Source: Akanthomyces muscarius (lineage: Eukaryota > Ascomycota > Sordariomycetes > Hypocreales > Cordycipitaceae). From it: a stretch of DNA of 64,000 nt. A program made the translations under genes and the position numbers. This document shows positions 44,276 through 56,004 of the stretch, piece after piece; position 1 is the stretch's first letter, and every line of letters begins with the position of its first letter. Location: NCBI RefSeq assembly GCF_028009165.1, contig NC_079242.1:2480001-2544000 (forward strand), written 5' to 3'. Under the pieces are notes generated by a model. The model saw nothing but the letters and a program-made list of their open reading frames with translations, did no database searches and was not told the DNA's origin.

Positions 44276-45130
44276 ATTGGCGGTCTGGGTAGGAAAAAAA
44301 TGTTAGAGTTGGCCGAGGCGAAGAACGAATGTGCGCAATTGTGTGAGGTGCAACGGAGTGGTGTTGGAGGATGACGGTGCTTGGGGTAGCCGTTGCAGCC
44401 AAACGCTGTGTGATTGCAGGCAGCTGGCCACCAAAGTGACGCGTCGGCTGAGTGATTGCCACTCTCTGCTTTCTTGCTAGAAGGCAGGAGCCAGCAGCAA
44501 AAGAGCGAATGGGAGAAGTCGAGTTGAGTGGGTGAATGAGGTGGTGAGCGCGCAGCCAGCAATACGGTATGTGGTGCAGTTGCGCAGGCGGGCGCGTTGG
44601 GAAAGGGATGAATTGAGGCGCGAGGCCAGAGGTAGAGTGCATTGAGTGAGGGAAGCGTACATTTGAGGGGTTTTTGAAGGAGAAAAATGAAGTTGTGAAG
44701 AGACGTGAAAATTGCACTGTGAGAATCGCGTGTTAGTGACGAATACGCTAAGCGGTTTGCCGTGTGCGAGGCGCAGGTGTAAGTTGAGGCAGCAGAGGCA
44801 GCGACCGAGATGATGAAGCGCAAGCGACGATGGAAGAAGCAGGAAGTCGTGTCCTTGTTGATGAAAAACAGGCCGACGATGCAGAAAAAATCGCAGGGTG
44901 CGCCAAAAATCCACGGTGCGGTCGCAAAACCAATGCTGCCGCGGCTGGAGAGGATGCTCATGGGCGCGGGCGCGCAGTAGAGGGGACTCACCAAAATGCG
45001 TGCAGTGTTGTGTTGCGAAGTTACGCGGGGAGCAGATTTGTATGGGAGATTTGTATGGGAGAAAGAGAAGAGGTGGGAGAGAGGGCGGACAGCCTTTTTA
45101 CTATGGGGGAGTGATTGAGCGCGAGCGAAC

Positions 45131-45209
45131 GCGGGCGCGGGCGTGGGCGTGGGCGTGGGCCAGGGCGAGCCAGCCAGCCAGCCAGCAGCCAGCCAGACAG
45201 CCAGCCAGG
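45131..45209 (+). repeat. GGGCGT and CCAG short tandem repeats
   Basis: Alternating GGGCGT/GGGCGC units (45131-45160) followed by (CCAG)n with interruptions (45169-45209). Confidence 0.9.
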
Positions 45210-45500
45210 GAAGCAGCCTGGGCTGGGCGGCTGGGGGGGGTCTCGCTGCTCTCTCTCACTCTGTCTCCTCCTTGGGGGGCCGCAAATTTTGGGTGGGCGA
45301 AAAAGGGAGGGGGCAGGAGGCAGCGCTGCCACGCTGCAATCTGGGCTGGACCGGCTGGCACACCCAAAGTGGCCCAGCGACGGAGCTACTGCCGCAGAGT
45401 GCAAGGTTGGGACCTGCTTTGTACCGGTACCAGCACAGGTACCTGCACTTGTGCTGCACTGGCACTGGCTCAGCACCTCCACGGCGCACGCTATTACTGA

Positions 45501-45530
45501 CACACACTCACACACACACACACACACACA
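45501..45530 (+). repeat. (CA)n microsatellite
   Basis: About 15 CA dinucleotides with one CTCA interruption, in the gene-free region upstream of NHP6. Confidence 0.95.
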
Positions 45531-45751
45531 TACGCACGCGCACCACCACTCACGGCTAGAGACACACACAAACACACACGCCTTTTGCTCGTAGTCTTGC
45601 ACCCCCCTTCAGCGCGCAGGCTTGCTTGGTCGTTTTTTATTTTACTTTTTTGCTTCTATTCTAAATTGAGCATGTATCTGAGAGCTAGGCGTTGCTACAA
45701 ATACGCTAGCGCCGGCCGTCGTTTCTCCCTTCCATGTTGCCTTGGTTCGTG

Positions 45752-45892
45752 GCTGTTGCCAGCTGCCAGTTGCCAGCTCCTGCCACCGGCCCGTCCGTTG
45801 CCAGCTGCCCGCTGCCCGCTGCCAGCTGCCAGCCAACAAACGCGCCGCGTCCGTTTGTCTCCATCACTCGCTGCCAGCTGCCAGCTTGCCGG
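45752..45892 (+). repeat. CTGCCAG minisatellite
   Basis: At least ten copies of a (C/T)TGCC(A/C)G(C/T) unit in three clusters. Copies of a related GGCAGCTGG / GCCAGCTGGC motif also occur near 7155-7190. Confidence 0.85.
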
Positions 45893-48800
45893 CTTATACA
45901 AGTTCCAACTGCTCCCTCGCTACGACTCGCTTCTCTTCGTTTCCCAGCTCATCTAAAGCCCGGAGGAAATTATCAATGATGACGGCATTGGTATATCCAA
46001 GATACAGTGTACTGTCCTCTAGTCCGAATTTTCTCGTCCCCAACACAACATATATCGTCTCCCGCCCAACACCTCAAACACGTCTGCACCACATCTCACA
46101 CCACATGCCCAGCGACCAAGCAACGCCTCCTGCGACACGGCACTGAAATTTGAGCGAACTAAATAGACCGGCTGAACCGGGTACCTGCTCCTCTCTCTAA
46201 AATGCCGCAGCCCACTAGGTACCGTTTGGCTACCAAACCATGCCTACCACGACGCGCTTGGACGGTCTAGCCCCGTCATTTTGTGTGGTACTGTACAGGT
46301 ACTTGTTTTGCCCCCGTCTCCGCCCGCAAAGTACTGTACATGCTGCCCCTTCTGCTGACTGCGCACAGTGTACTTGGGCCCCGCGCCCGTTTTCGCTGGC
46401 CACTCACCAAGTACCCTGCGTACCACGCAGAATGGGCCTACATGCCACCCACTCGCCTTCCTTTCCACGGGTAGCCTGCTTGCCTGCCTCTGCCCGGCCG
46501 ACCAGTCTCCCGCGCCAGAGCCGCTCTAGCTGCCTCTCACTGTGCCCCGACACTACGCAGAGCCAGCATACACGCTCTGCTCGCCTTTCTATGCATGGCT
46601 GCAACGAGAGACGGACTCGACTCTGTGCCATCAATCAGCAATTACTTCTTTCTCTATTCTCTTTTTTTTTTATCCGCTTTTTATATATCGAATCGAGCTA
46701 CGCTTTTCACCAGGACAGCTCACTAGCTCCAGGGTCCTACCCTACCCCGGCCCTTTGCGCGGCCCGCAGCAAACATTCGCGAATCGATATAATTGCTTTC
46801 CGTTCGGCCACCCGTATCACACGCTCGCGCGTTCCAAAGCACAGCTCCAGCGATGTGGTACTGAGGTGCCTCGTACGCTTGGCCAGTCTGCCAATGTAGA
46901 CACAACGGCGATGCTGCACTCACTTTGATGCTCGCCCCACCATAGCTTCCTCGACGTGCAAACCGCCACGCCCACCTCGCGTTGCACCAAACCAGTCTGG
47001 CGCCGCCGCCCTGGTTGACCTGCTTGAGGTGCCTGGACTGATAAATATTGTCGAGTGTATTTGGATCAGCGCGGTCACTCTCCATGCCCGCCAATCTGGC
47101 TGCTTGCGGCCAGTGTTGTTAGGTGTCAGTTTCATATCACGACTTACACTGACAGCAAGCCTGCATTCCCAAGTGGAATTCCCCAACGCCGGCGCGAGGT
47201 TCATCCGGACGTATCACACCATTCGCTCTTCGATAACAACTGCCACCTTGCTTGCGGGATCTAAGACATGGCAGAGGTGCACAAGGTCCGCTTCATCACA
47301 CTCACGAGCGCGCAGGTAAACTTCCGAAGCGAGCCAAGCTGGCAGCCTCGGGTATCGCCTATTGTTGGTGCTCAATGAGCTGCAGGAGCCATCACCGCTT
47401 GGTGTGTATCACTTCCTGTCGCGTCAAATTACCAGACATCTAGCCATTATTGCTTGACGCGACTGGAAGGCCAAGGGCAAACGATTATCGAAAAGACCCC
47501 TACAAAGCTGACCCGTTTATTATGTCCCTATTCATGCAGCACTCGGCACCTCTGGACCACTAGAACGACTAGCGAGCCATAGCTTCAGCCACAGTCAAGC
47601 GAGCTCCCTACTCTGACAACGACCTGACATCTGACTACCGGCAGCCACTGGCCAGGATGGATCGTTGCAAGGGTTGCGGCCAACCAGGTGCGTGCAAAGA
47701 AATGGTAGAACGCAGGCACAGAGCAGCGCCCGAGGTCTGGGTGCTGGCGGACTATCCCTCAATGCGCGACCCTCCTCAAACCCCCGTCCCTTGGTGTCCC
47801 GGTCGCAGGCAAAAAGCAAGCTAAGCACAGGCGGAGCGGGGTACTTGCCCACTCGCATTCCCCAAAGTATCGTCATACGAATTTTTCCAAGTACTGGTAC
47901 TTTGGGCCTTCGTACCTCTCTCGCCTTTGCCATTTCCGTCTCTCTCGCACGCCACTCCCCCCCCCCTGTGCTGTTATTTTGCCTGAGCTCCGAGTTTTCG
48001 ATTGTGCCCAAGACGCGCCGGCCCAGCAAAACACGCCTGTCTGCACCAGATCACTCGCTCCCCGCCTGACCCTTTTTAAAGGTCAGCGCCGCCCACTCGC
48101 TACGAGCTTTCGTCAAAGTCATACTTTGCGATATGATGGACGCAAAGAGTTACGTAGTTTACGGAGTAACAGCCATTGCTCGTGTAGAATATGCCTTTTT
48201 GTACCAAACTACCGTTCGGTAAAGCTGTATCTCTCTTTTCAACTTTGACAGTACAATTTACGTGTCCATTTACGCCATTGGCGTGGCGTAACTGCATACA
48301 TCTGCAGGCTCTTGAATTCTCAACCCATACCGGGATTATGGCTCCGCGTCGGTAATGTCGACCACATAATCAGCAACCTCAAGAGGCTCTAACTAGGAGT
48401 CGCCGCGCGAATGGAGCCTGGTCTGCACCGTAGGGGTACACGGTATTACATACTGCCTACATACTGTCTACGTGCACCACCCAAAGTGGTTCTGGTGCTG
48501 CCTCAACACTCCTAGCTTCAAATCTACCTGCATGGAGCCAAGCTGCGACATGCCCACCAAACGCTATCGCTTGCTGGCCGGCACGAAACCTGACAGATCT
48601 GAGCCCAAATAGCCCTCCACCTGAGGCCTTGGCTCCTGTTTTACTACTGATAGTCGGCGTTGGTTTTGTTTTGCCCCGAAGCCCCGTCACAATGAAATAC
48701 GCCAGTGTTGCGTGGGAACCCTACCACGCGTAAACGCGCCATCGTACCAATATCGAGGCATCGCCGGCTGTCCACTCGCTAGCCTCTTTCATTTCCCTAG

Positions 48801-49620
48801 CAAGCATTGGCTCCCATATCTCTGTCTCTCTTGCGATGTGCTTATTTGACGGCTACTTGGAGCTCTTCGATCCTCCTAGCTTGCCTACTTCTGATTTTGA
48901 CGAGTTCTCTCCAGGCACTACACTGTGCATGGATCACGTGCATGAGTTGCGATGGCTTCTACAGAGCACCCGGCAACTAGAAAGCTAATGCACCTTGATG
49001 CAAGTAGCCTTGACGAACTATTCGTCTTCCTCTGGCTTCCAGTTGTGTATTGTCCATGTTCGCTGTCAAGCACTTGGAGAAGGGCGGTAGGCCGCCACCG
49101 TAGGAGCGCATAACTTATAGGCGAATTCACAAAATGAAGAAGGAAAAAAAACCAGCTACCAACATTGCCCATGCCTGGTTCGTGCTCACGATTTCTAGGC
49201 TGCGCGTCAAAGTATTGCGCGCGCTGCTCCCCGCCGATTCCGTCGTCGACTCGAAACACTTCGAGAACAGTGTGCGAGTGGACTTTCGCCCTCACGAAAG
49301 CGCCTACCCTATATGCCAATTTGACAAATGGTTACACATTCACGCGACTGTGTTTAGGGTGTGTGTTTGTGGAAGTATTTCGACGATGTCTGTTTCCATT
49401 GTGTGATCAGTACTGCGTATTTGATGCGATGCCTACTGGTCCAGTGGTGCAATTATCTAGGGCAGTGGTTGACGACATTCATACCGAGACTTACACACGA
49501 GTGACGTACCACACTGAGAACAAGGCTACCACGAAAAGCGCAAGGACGAAATTGGGCATTAGCAATAAGGATTGCTATACCCAGCAGAAACGCGTTATTA
49601 ATTGTACATTCGCTATACAG

Positions 49621-50444
49621 CTAGTCATCATCTTCCGGATCGAGCACCATGTCGCGCAGCGCCTCGTCCGACACCCAGTCAACACCGCTACCGGCCACAA
49701 TGCCGCTCGCCGCGCCCTTGACCGCGCGCCACTTGCGCTTCTCGTCGCGCACCCGGAGCGCCTCCTCCCCGCCGTCCCAGTTCACGGCCTTGCGCTCCTT
49801 GAGCTGCCCCGCGAGGTCGAACAGCTTGCTCGTCAGGTTGACGTTGCGCCGGCACACGCGCAGCGTCTCCACCTGCACGTCGGTGAGGGCGTCGCGAGAT
49901 TTCTGGGCTTGCGCCGCGGATCTGGCGACCTGGACGGCGGCGTCATCGCGCTTGACAATGTAAGGTAGCAAATCGCTGGAGTTCCAAAAGTCAGCAGAGA
50001 AGATGAGGGTACGAACGAAAGCAGGGCAGGGTAAGAACGTACCGTTCTATGGGAGATGCGTTTGTGCCGCCGTGGACGGCCTTGAGCACGGGATTGGCCA
50101 TCATGATGAGCTCGACGGCGTCGTTTCGTAGCTTGTACTTGGAACGTGCCTGCAACAAGGCTTCCTGAGCAGCGGCCAGCGCTTCTGGTGTGTCGTCTGT
50201 CGGGGCTGTCATCTCATCAGTATGATGATGAAACCTCACAAGAGCACATTGATGTGAATGCCGGTGGACGACAATGGCTCATCGTACCTGACTGATATGC
50301 TTTCTGGGCATCGACAATGGCGATTTCGAGTTGTATCTGCTGCAATTTGTCGTATAGTTCGAGGACGAGCCTCTCATCTTCAGACAAAGGCAGTTGTGGC
50401 TCGGGCGCGTCCTCGGCGTCGTCCATGCGCTCATCGTCGTCCAT
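49621..50444 (-). CDS. CENP-H-like inner kinetochore protein
   Basis: Three exons (50444-50288, 50205-50043, 49975-49621) give 224 residues. The acidic N-terminus MDDDERMDDAEDAPEPQLPL is followed by helical coiled-coil sequence: DERLVLELYDKLQQIQLEIA, AQEALLQARSKYKLRNDAVE, then the most conserved block IMMANPVLKAVHGGTNASPI joined to ERDLLPYIVKRD, and finally DVQVETLRVCRRNVNLTSKL, KRKWRAVKGAASGIVAGSGV and an acidic end DPEDDD. This is the layout of CENP-H (yeast Mcm16, fission yeast Fta3), a subunit of the constitutive centromere-associated network. The assignment rests on remembered motifs. It is divergent from ATG11 with 695 bp between the ATGs. Confidence 0.82.
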
Positions 50445-51139
50445 GGTGATGAGAGGTATCGTCCATCAAGGCTGGGAATTTATGCAAGACTGAGAATCAG
50501 ACTGTATACATATCTGTAGATGAGAAATCCCAAGGGCCAGCTCAACACCGTTTCGTTCTGCATGAGTGAGTCCCTGGGATGCAAGCCTTGATGAGACGCG
50601 CCCCGCGACGCACGCCAGCGCCACACTCGAGCGTCAGCCACAGATGGCCTCGCAGAAACACAGCTGCATGTCGTCAGGCACCGGTGCGGCGGTGCAAGCT
50701 CACAGGTGCCTCTCCAGTGGGGTCGCGGTCAGCAGTCAGCGAGTCACAAGGCTTCCGTCACGCTGCAGGCTCGGAGTAGCAGCGCTAAAAATCCCCAAAA
50801 CAGTGGCAACACTGACAGAAAGAGGTGGCAAGCCGGGCCCAAAGGACCCCCGAAAAGGACCGCCTCCACACCAGCGACTCATCGAGAGCTGCCTGACCTG
50901 AGCTAGCGTCACTGACTTGCAGCCACCAATCTACAGCCTCTGTCTCTACTCTCGACCTCTTTCCAAACCGTTGCCCTGTTGCCTCTTCTCCCGCCGCGTA
51001 CCTTGCATTAGTTCTCCTCCTTCTATCCTGCATCATAATTGTATTGCACAGCGACCTCACTTCCCGATCCCGACCTAATACCGCCACCCTTCGGACTGGT
51101 TGCACCTTGTCCCGGCATCCTCATGGCGAATGTCTCGAT
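50445..51139. other. Divergent promoter region CENP-H / ATG11
   Basis: 695 bp; no extra gene. Two out-of-frame ATGs (51123 and 51130) lie just upstream of the ATG11 start. Confidence 0.55.
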
Positions 51140-54100
51140 ATGGCCACACAGGTGTTGATTGCCCATACGGGCCAGCGCCTGGAAGTCGATACCTCGCGTT
51201 TCTCAACGTACGTAGCTACTGGACGGGAAGAATCGACGGATAAACGAGGGTACCGCTGCTGACTCTACTCTAGGCTGGACGACTTGAAGGCCTGGGTCGC
51301 CCGCAATAGCTCCGTTTCTTTGCAGCATATGGTCGCACTGACACCCCAAGGCCGAAGTGTCAAGTTTGCTAGCATGCATGCCGAGGTACGTAGAAACTGT
51401 ACGATGCAAAGACTGGATGAACCGCTGCTGACGCTGGCTGCCCCGGCTCAAACAGAAAGAGCTCTACATTTACGATATCCGAGTCAGCCAACAGGCCGTA
51501 GCCGGGTCCTCGCCCGCCCTCGGCACCGAAACGCAACTGCCGCAACCCTATGCGATACCCAACGCCCCGAACTCGATTGATGACGCCGAGAACATCGAAT
51601 CATGGCAGGAGCTGTACAAGGCGCGCCGCTCCTGGGCCATCCGGCTCGCCGAGGACTGTGGGCGGCTCGACACCACAGCCCGTGCGCGCTACGACGAACT
51701 GGATGTCATGGTCAAGTCCCTCGACGCTGCGCTGGCCAACCTCGAGATTAGTGTCAAGCAGATAGAGCCAAAGTATGCCGAACTCAAGAAATGGGTGGAC
51801 CCGGCACTGCTCGAACATGATCGCCTGGCCGACTCATTCGAGCAGTACCTCAATCTCGCCCGGAACACGCCAGTCTCGCCCGCCATGGTCAAATTCATGA
51901 CCAACAGAGCGTCTGTCAAGAGTAATCCGACGCTGGAGGACCTCATCGAGCTGGAAACGGCGCGAAAGGCCGGCAAACTAGCGCCGACTGCGCGCCGCCG
52001 GTTCAGCGACAAGGCTACGGATCTGGAAAAGGCAGCCAAGCAAATGCAACATGGTCTTGAATCACTCATTGCCGAATTCGAGACACTCACCGGTCGATCT
52101 GCACTCACTCACAGCGGTGATACCGCACAACTGCTCGAAGATATTGAGGTTGTGGTGAAACAAATAGACGCCGATTATCATTCCGCTCTGACATATGGAC
52201 CTTCGCAGCGGGACTTGGCTCAAGCATCCAAAGTCGCATCCAACCATACCGAGCGATTGGTTCCGAACCTCAGGAAGCGGGCAAAGGAAATGGACGAGAT
52301 GCTTTACTACGCGACGTCAGCCAGAAACTCCATTGCGACCGAATCTATGAGCTTCATGAAGGCCATCACTGAAATCACTGCCCAGCACACGAGTGTACGC
52401 AATCAGATCAGTGTATTGAATTCTTCAGAGGATGACATGACGACATTCGACTACCTGCGACTCATCTATCAGCTCCCGTACATGTATGCGTCCTTTGTCG
52501 TCGAGACTATCCGTCGTCGAGAGTGGATGGACAAGGTCAAACTGGACTCGTCCACGCTCGCCAACGAGATGGCTCTGTTCCAGGATGAAGAAGCCAAGAG
52601 ACGGCGAAGATGGCAGAAAATGGTTGGCAGCACGTACGGACCTGAATTAGATACCAATGTCATGGGGCTTGAGGTCAACCTACTCGGAGAGGACGAGCCC
52701 TGGCCGTTACTCTCCAAAGACGATCTCGACGACTTTATCCAGCATCTCAGAGCACAAGACACGGACGAAACGCTACTGGAGGACATCACAAAACTTGTGC
52801 AGGAGCTTGTGAGCCCAACCAAACAACAATCCAAGCGGCTAAAGGCTTTCAAGAACGGGAGCATCCACGAGGCAGCGTTGGGAAGAAGTGGCCTCATGAT
52901 CCGCGGAGACGATGATCTGTTGCGCTCACTCCAAGACGACAAGTCTAAACTCGAAAGCAAGCTCAAGACCGCAGAAAGCCGTGTGCGGCGCCTCGAAGAT
53001 TTGCTGCACCGACAAAGCCAGGCGTCTCGGCATGGAAACCTCTTTCAGCCTCCGGTAATGCAACCACAGGAGCGTCCAGGCTCCAGCGCATCAATCAGAT
53101 CAAACCGCATTGATGATCGCAGAAGATCCTCCGATGGCGCTGATCCTCTCCTGCGGCGTATTGCGCAGCTCGAGAACGATTTACGCGAAGAGAAACAACG
53201 CTCGACTAATCTCCAAAAAGATGCCGATGCCAAGTCCACGCAACACAACGAGATCCAACGCCAGATGGACGAAGCCAACTCTACCAAGAAGGATCTTATG
53301 GAGAATATGGAAGCACTCAAACGCGAGTTTATGGACGAGCGCAAGTCTCTGGAAGACGATATAAAAGGCCTCAAGGCTCGTTTGGAAGAAACCGAAGACG
53401 ATATTGAGCACTTTGGAGAATCCCGCGAAAACGAAAAGGCCTCGTACGACGAAAAGATGCAGGCCCTTGAGGACGAGGTGCAGCGACTAAAGAAGGAGCA
53501 CAACGACGAAAACCTCAAATCACAAGGTCAGGTTGAGTTTCTGCGCAAAGAAGCTCAGCTACAGCGTGAGAAGATGGACGCTTCGGATCGACTTGTGCAG
53601 ACCACCAAAGAGGAGCACCATAGTATCACTCGCAAGCTGCAGGAGGCGGAAGACACGGCAGAGAAGCAGGTCGAGCTTCTGAGGAAACTTCATCAAGACA
53701 TGGCCCCTGACAGTGAAACACCCAAAGATGTCATGGATCTGACGGAAGCTGTTACTAACTACGCTGCCGATCTGCTGAGCAAACTTCAAGGTGCTGAAAG
53801 CGAGGCCTCGGTGCTCAAGACGGATCTGGAACAGGCTTCGAACGGCACCAGAAAACTTCGCTCCGAGCTGGCCGAAACTAGGCTGACGCTTGCTCAAGAG
53901 GAAATGGCCGCGATGCATCTTCGTGAGAACCTCGCCGAAGAGAAAGCCAAGGTCACTGCTCTGGAAGGCGAGCTCAATGTGGGCAGGGAGCAGCTTAGCA
54001 CGCTGCGCAGCCAGCTCTCGGACGGCGAAACCGGCTCGGATACACTGCAGAAGAAGCTGGAAGCTACCGAACGCAAGGTGTCTGAGTTAACCGAGGATCT

Positions 54101-55569
54101 AGCCTCTCGGCATTCGCGCGTTGGAAGTCTCGAGGAGGAAGTTGAAATGTTCAAAACAAAGATTGAGTCTTTGCAAGACAAGTTCTCGCTGTCAACAAAT
54201 CATCACGAGGCCCGAGACGAGAGAACAAAGGATTTGACTCAGAGAGTGTACTCCCAGAACGACCGCCTTACCCGTCTCCTGGAGCGCATCGGCTATTCTG
54301 TGGCGCGCGATGGCTCTGAAATGACTGTGACCAAAATTCCGCGTGCCGAGAGGCAGAGCCAGAGTCAGAGCGCACTCGACTTGTCTGACCCCTCATCATC
54401 TGTCAAGCGGTCGACGAGTCTCAGCAAGCCCATGAATGAGAGCGCTGATCTTGACCTTATCTACTGGATGAACAACAGTGATGCCGCGGCCGAAGAACAA
54501 AAGTACTTCTCTTTCATGCAATCGCTCGGGTCATTCAACATGGAATTGTTTGCCGATACAATCTATCACAGAATTAAAGAGGCCGAGCACAAGGCTCGCA
54601 AGTGGCAGCGTGAAGCCAAGACGTACCGCGACAGAGCTCACATCCATCAGAGGGACGCTGGCGACAAGATTGCCTACAGACACTTTAAGGAAGGCGACCT
54701 TGCGCTATTTCTGCCGACGCGTAACCAGCAGGCGGGAGCCTGGGCTGCATTCAACGTAGGCTTCCCGCATTATTTCTTGCGCGAGCAAGATTCGCACAAA
54801 CTTCGACACCGAGAGTGGCTGGTGGCTCGCATCACTCGCATCCAGGAAAGAGTGGTTGACCTATCAAAGAGCCTGACTGGAAGCAACGTGGGCAATGTCA
54901 TTAACGATGAGGAGAATGACAACCCGTTCCAGCTCTCTGATGGCCTGCACTGGTACCTCATTGACGCACAAGAGGATAAGCCTGGTGCGCCCACAACACC
55001 CGGTATGGGCAAGTCCACAGTCGCCGCCAATAACGTGGAGGCGACGGCGAACATCCAGTCACAGTCGGTCCGCGCCAAGGGCAAGAATCGTGACAGCATC
55101 AGCAGCATCGAGGGCATCAACAAGACTCTGTCGAAGAGCCTCGAGAGCCGCCGCAGCAGCTCTAACTCGAAGAAGACGCCGTTTCCCATTGCTGGCGGGG
55201 CAGCGCTTCTTAGAGGCAGCGCGCTGGCCAGCGAGACAGACTCTCTTCGAGCGACGGCACCGGAAACACCAGCCGGCACCAGCCCGACTCAGCCGTCGCC
55301 GCTGGGTGCCATGGTGGCAAAGCAGCACGCTGAAGAGGGAGCGACTGACGCGGGCGAGGGGGCATCAGGGGCAGCCGAGGTACGAAATGTTGATACTCTT
55401 CTTGGCCCTTAGGCTGCTAGTTGCTGATTTTGAGGTTTTGGTTTGCTCGAACTTATAGACTCGAAGCAATGTACAGCGAGAAGAATCGACGGAGAGCACT
55501 GACAAGAAGTCCATGGTGTGGGATCCACTATGGAGTGTGGACTACAGCTACGAGAGTCCAAAGAAGTAG
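51140..55569 (+). CDS. ATG11: Autophagy scaffold protein Atg11
   Basis: Four exons (51140-51207, 51274-51385, 51456-55379, 55459-55569) give 1404 residues, normal for filamentous fungi. The N-terminal ubiquitin-like/start region VLIAHTGQRLEVDTSRFSTL and HMVALTPQGRSVKF is characteristic. The Atg17-like helical region follows (ESWQELYKARRSWAIRLAED, then PYMYASFVVETIRRREW). Long coiled coils cover about 410-960. The C-terminal Atg11 domain lies at about 1060-1210 (YWMNNSDAAAEEQKYFSFMQ, EAEHKARKWQREAKTYRDRA, HKLRHREWLVARITRI). The last intron is supported because the next exon ends VWDPLWSVDYSYESPKK, the usual Atg11 terminus. Atg11 connects selective-autophagy receptors to the Atg1 complex. A Ser/Thr-rich disordered part precedes the end. 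The start is confirmed by homology, although two upstream ATGs are closer to the cap. Confidence 0.95.
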
Positions 55570-56004
55570 TTGCGTTTGTCATTTTTCGATATCCCTGGCG
55601 TTTTTTCTTCTTATAAATTACATTTGTTCGTTTTTCTTTACAGCGCCATGGGTTGGAGTTGGTTTGCTCTCGTTTTGCAGGAGCTGGGCCATGCACATCG
55701 TTTGAATAAATGTTGGATAGGGCTGGCTTGTCCTGGAGAGACTAGACTGTATCAATAATAAATAACATAGAAACCATTTTTCTTGGAATTTTGCTCATTA
55801 AAGTCGCCGACAATGTAGGCACCAGGCCCTTTTGTTCTAGGCAACAGTCGTCGATCAAGATGCCCCGCCTACCTCAGGCAGAGCTTCGAGTACAACTGCC
55901 TGTCAACATCATAGCACCTCCTTGTGCCTCCATCAACTTCACTTCTTCGCCAATGGACCAATGACGCATAAATGCTATTCTCTTTGTAATCAAATGGACA
56001 GCAG
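55570..56004. other. Intergenic region ATG11 / F-box-like gene
   Basis: Short head-to-tail spacer with 3' UTR of ATG11 and promoter of the next gene. An out-of-frame ATG at 55994 overlaps the next start. Confidence 0.55.

Larger units (their letters stand above)
44276..49620. other. Gene-free region of 5.3 kb upstream of NHP6
   Basis: The part next to NHP6 (44280-45110) looks like a long 5' UTR/promoter. It is followed by GC-rich repeats, a (CA)n tract and a CTGCCAG minisatellite. From about 45.6 to 48.1 kb the plus strand is pyrimidine-rich with many short homopolymers, and then the sequence becomes ordinary. Open frames of up to 267 codons exist on both strands but none has protein character. 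ATGGCAGAGGTGCAC at 47269 starts a 16-codon frame ending in a GTAAAC donor, with no second exon found. Confidence 0.5.

Noticed and set aside
44179..44994. 271-codon minus-strand frame over NHP6 exon 1 and leader
   Set aside because: Out of frame with the clear HMG-box gene; His/Phe/Ser/Pro-rich leader translation.
46240..46899. 219-codon plus-strand frame in the gene-free region
   Set aside because: Cys/Arg/Ser/Pro-rich, no domain, both strands equally open; not supportable.
49165..49968. 267-codon plus-strand frame antisense to CENP-H
   Set aside because: Second half is the shadow of CENP-H exon 3, first half is non-coding.
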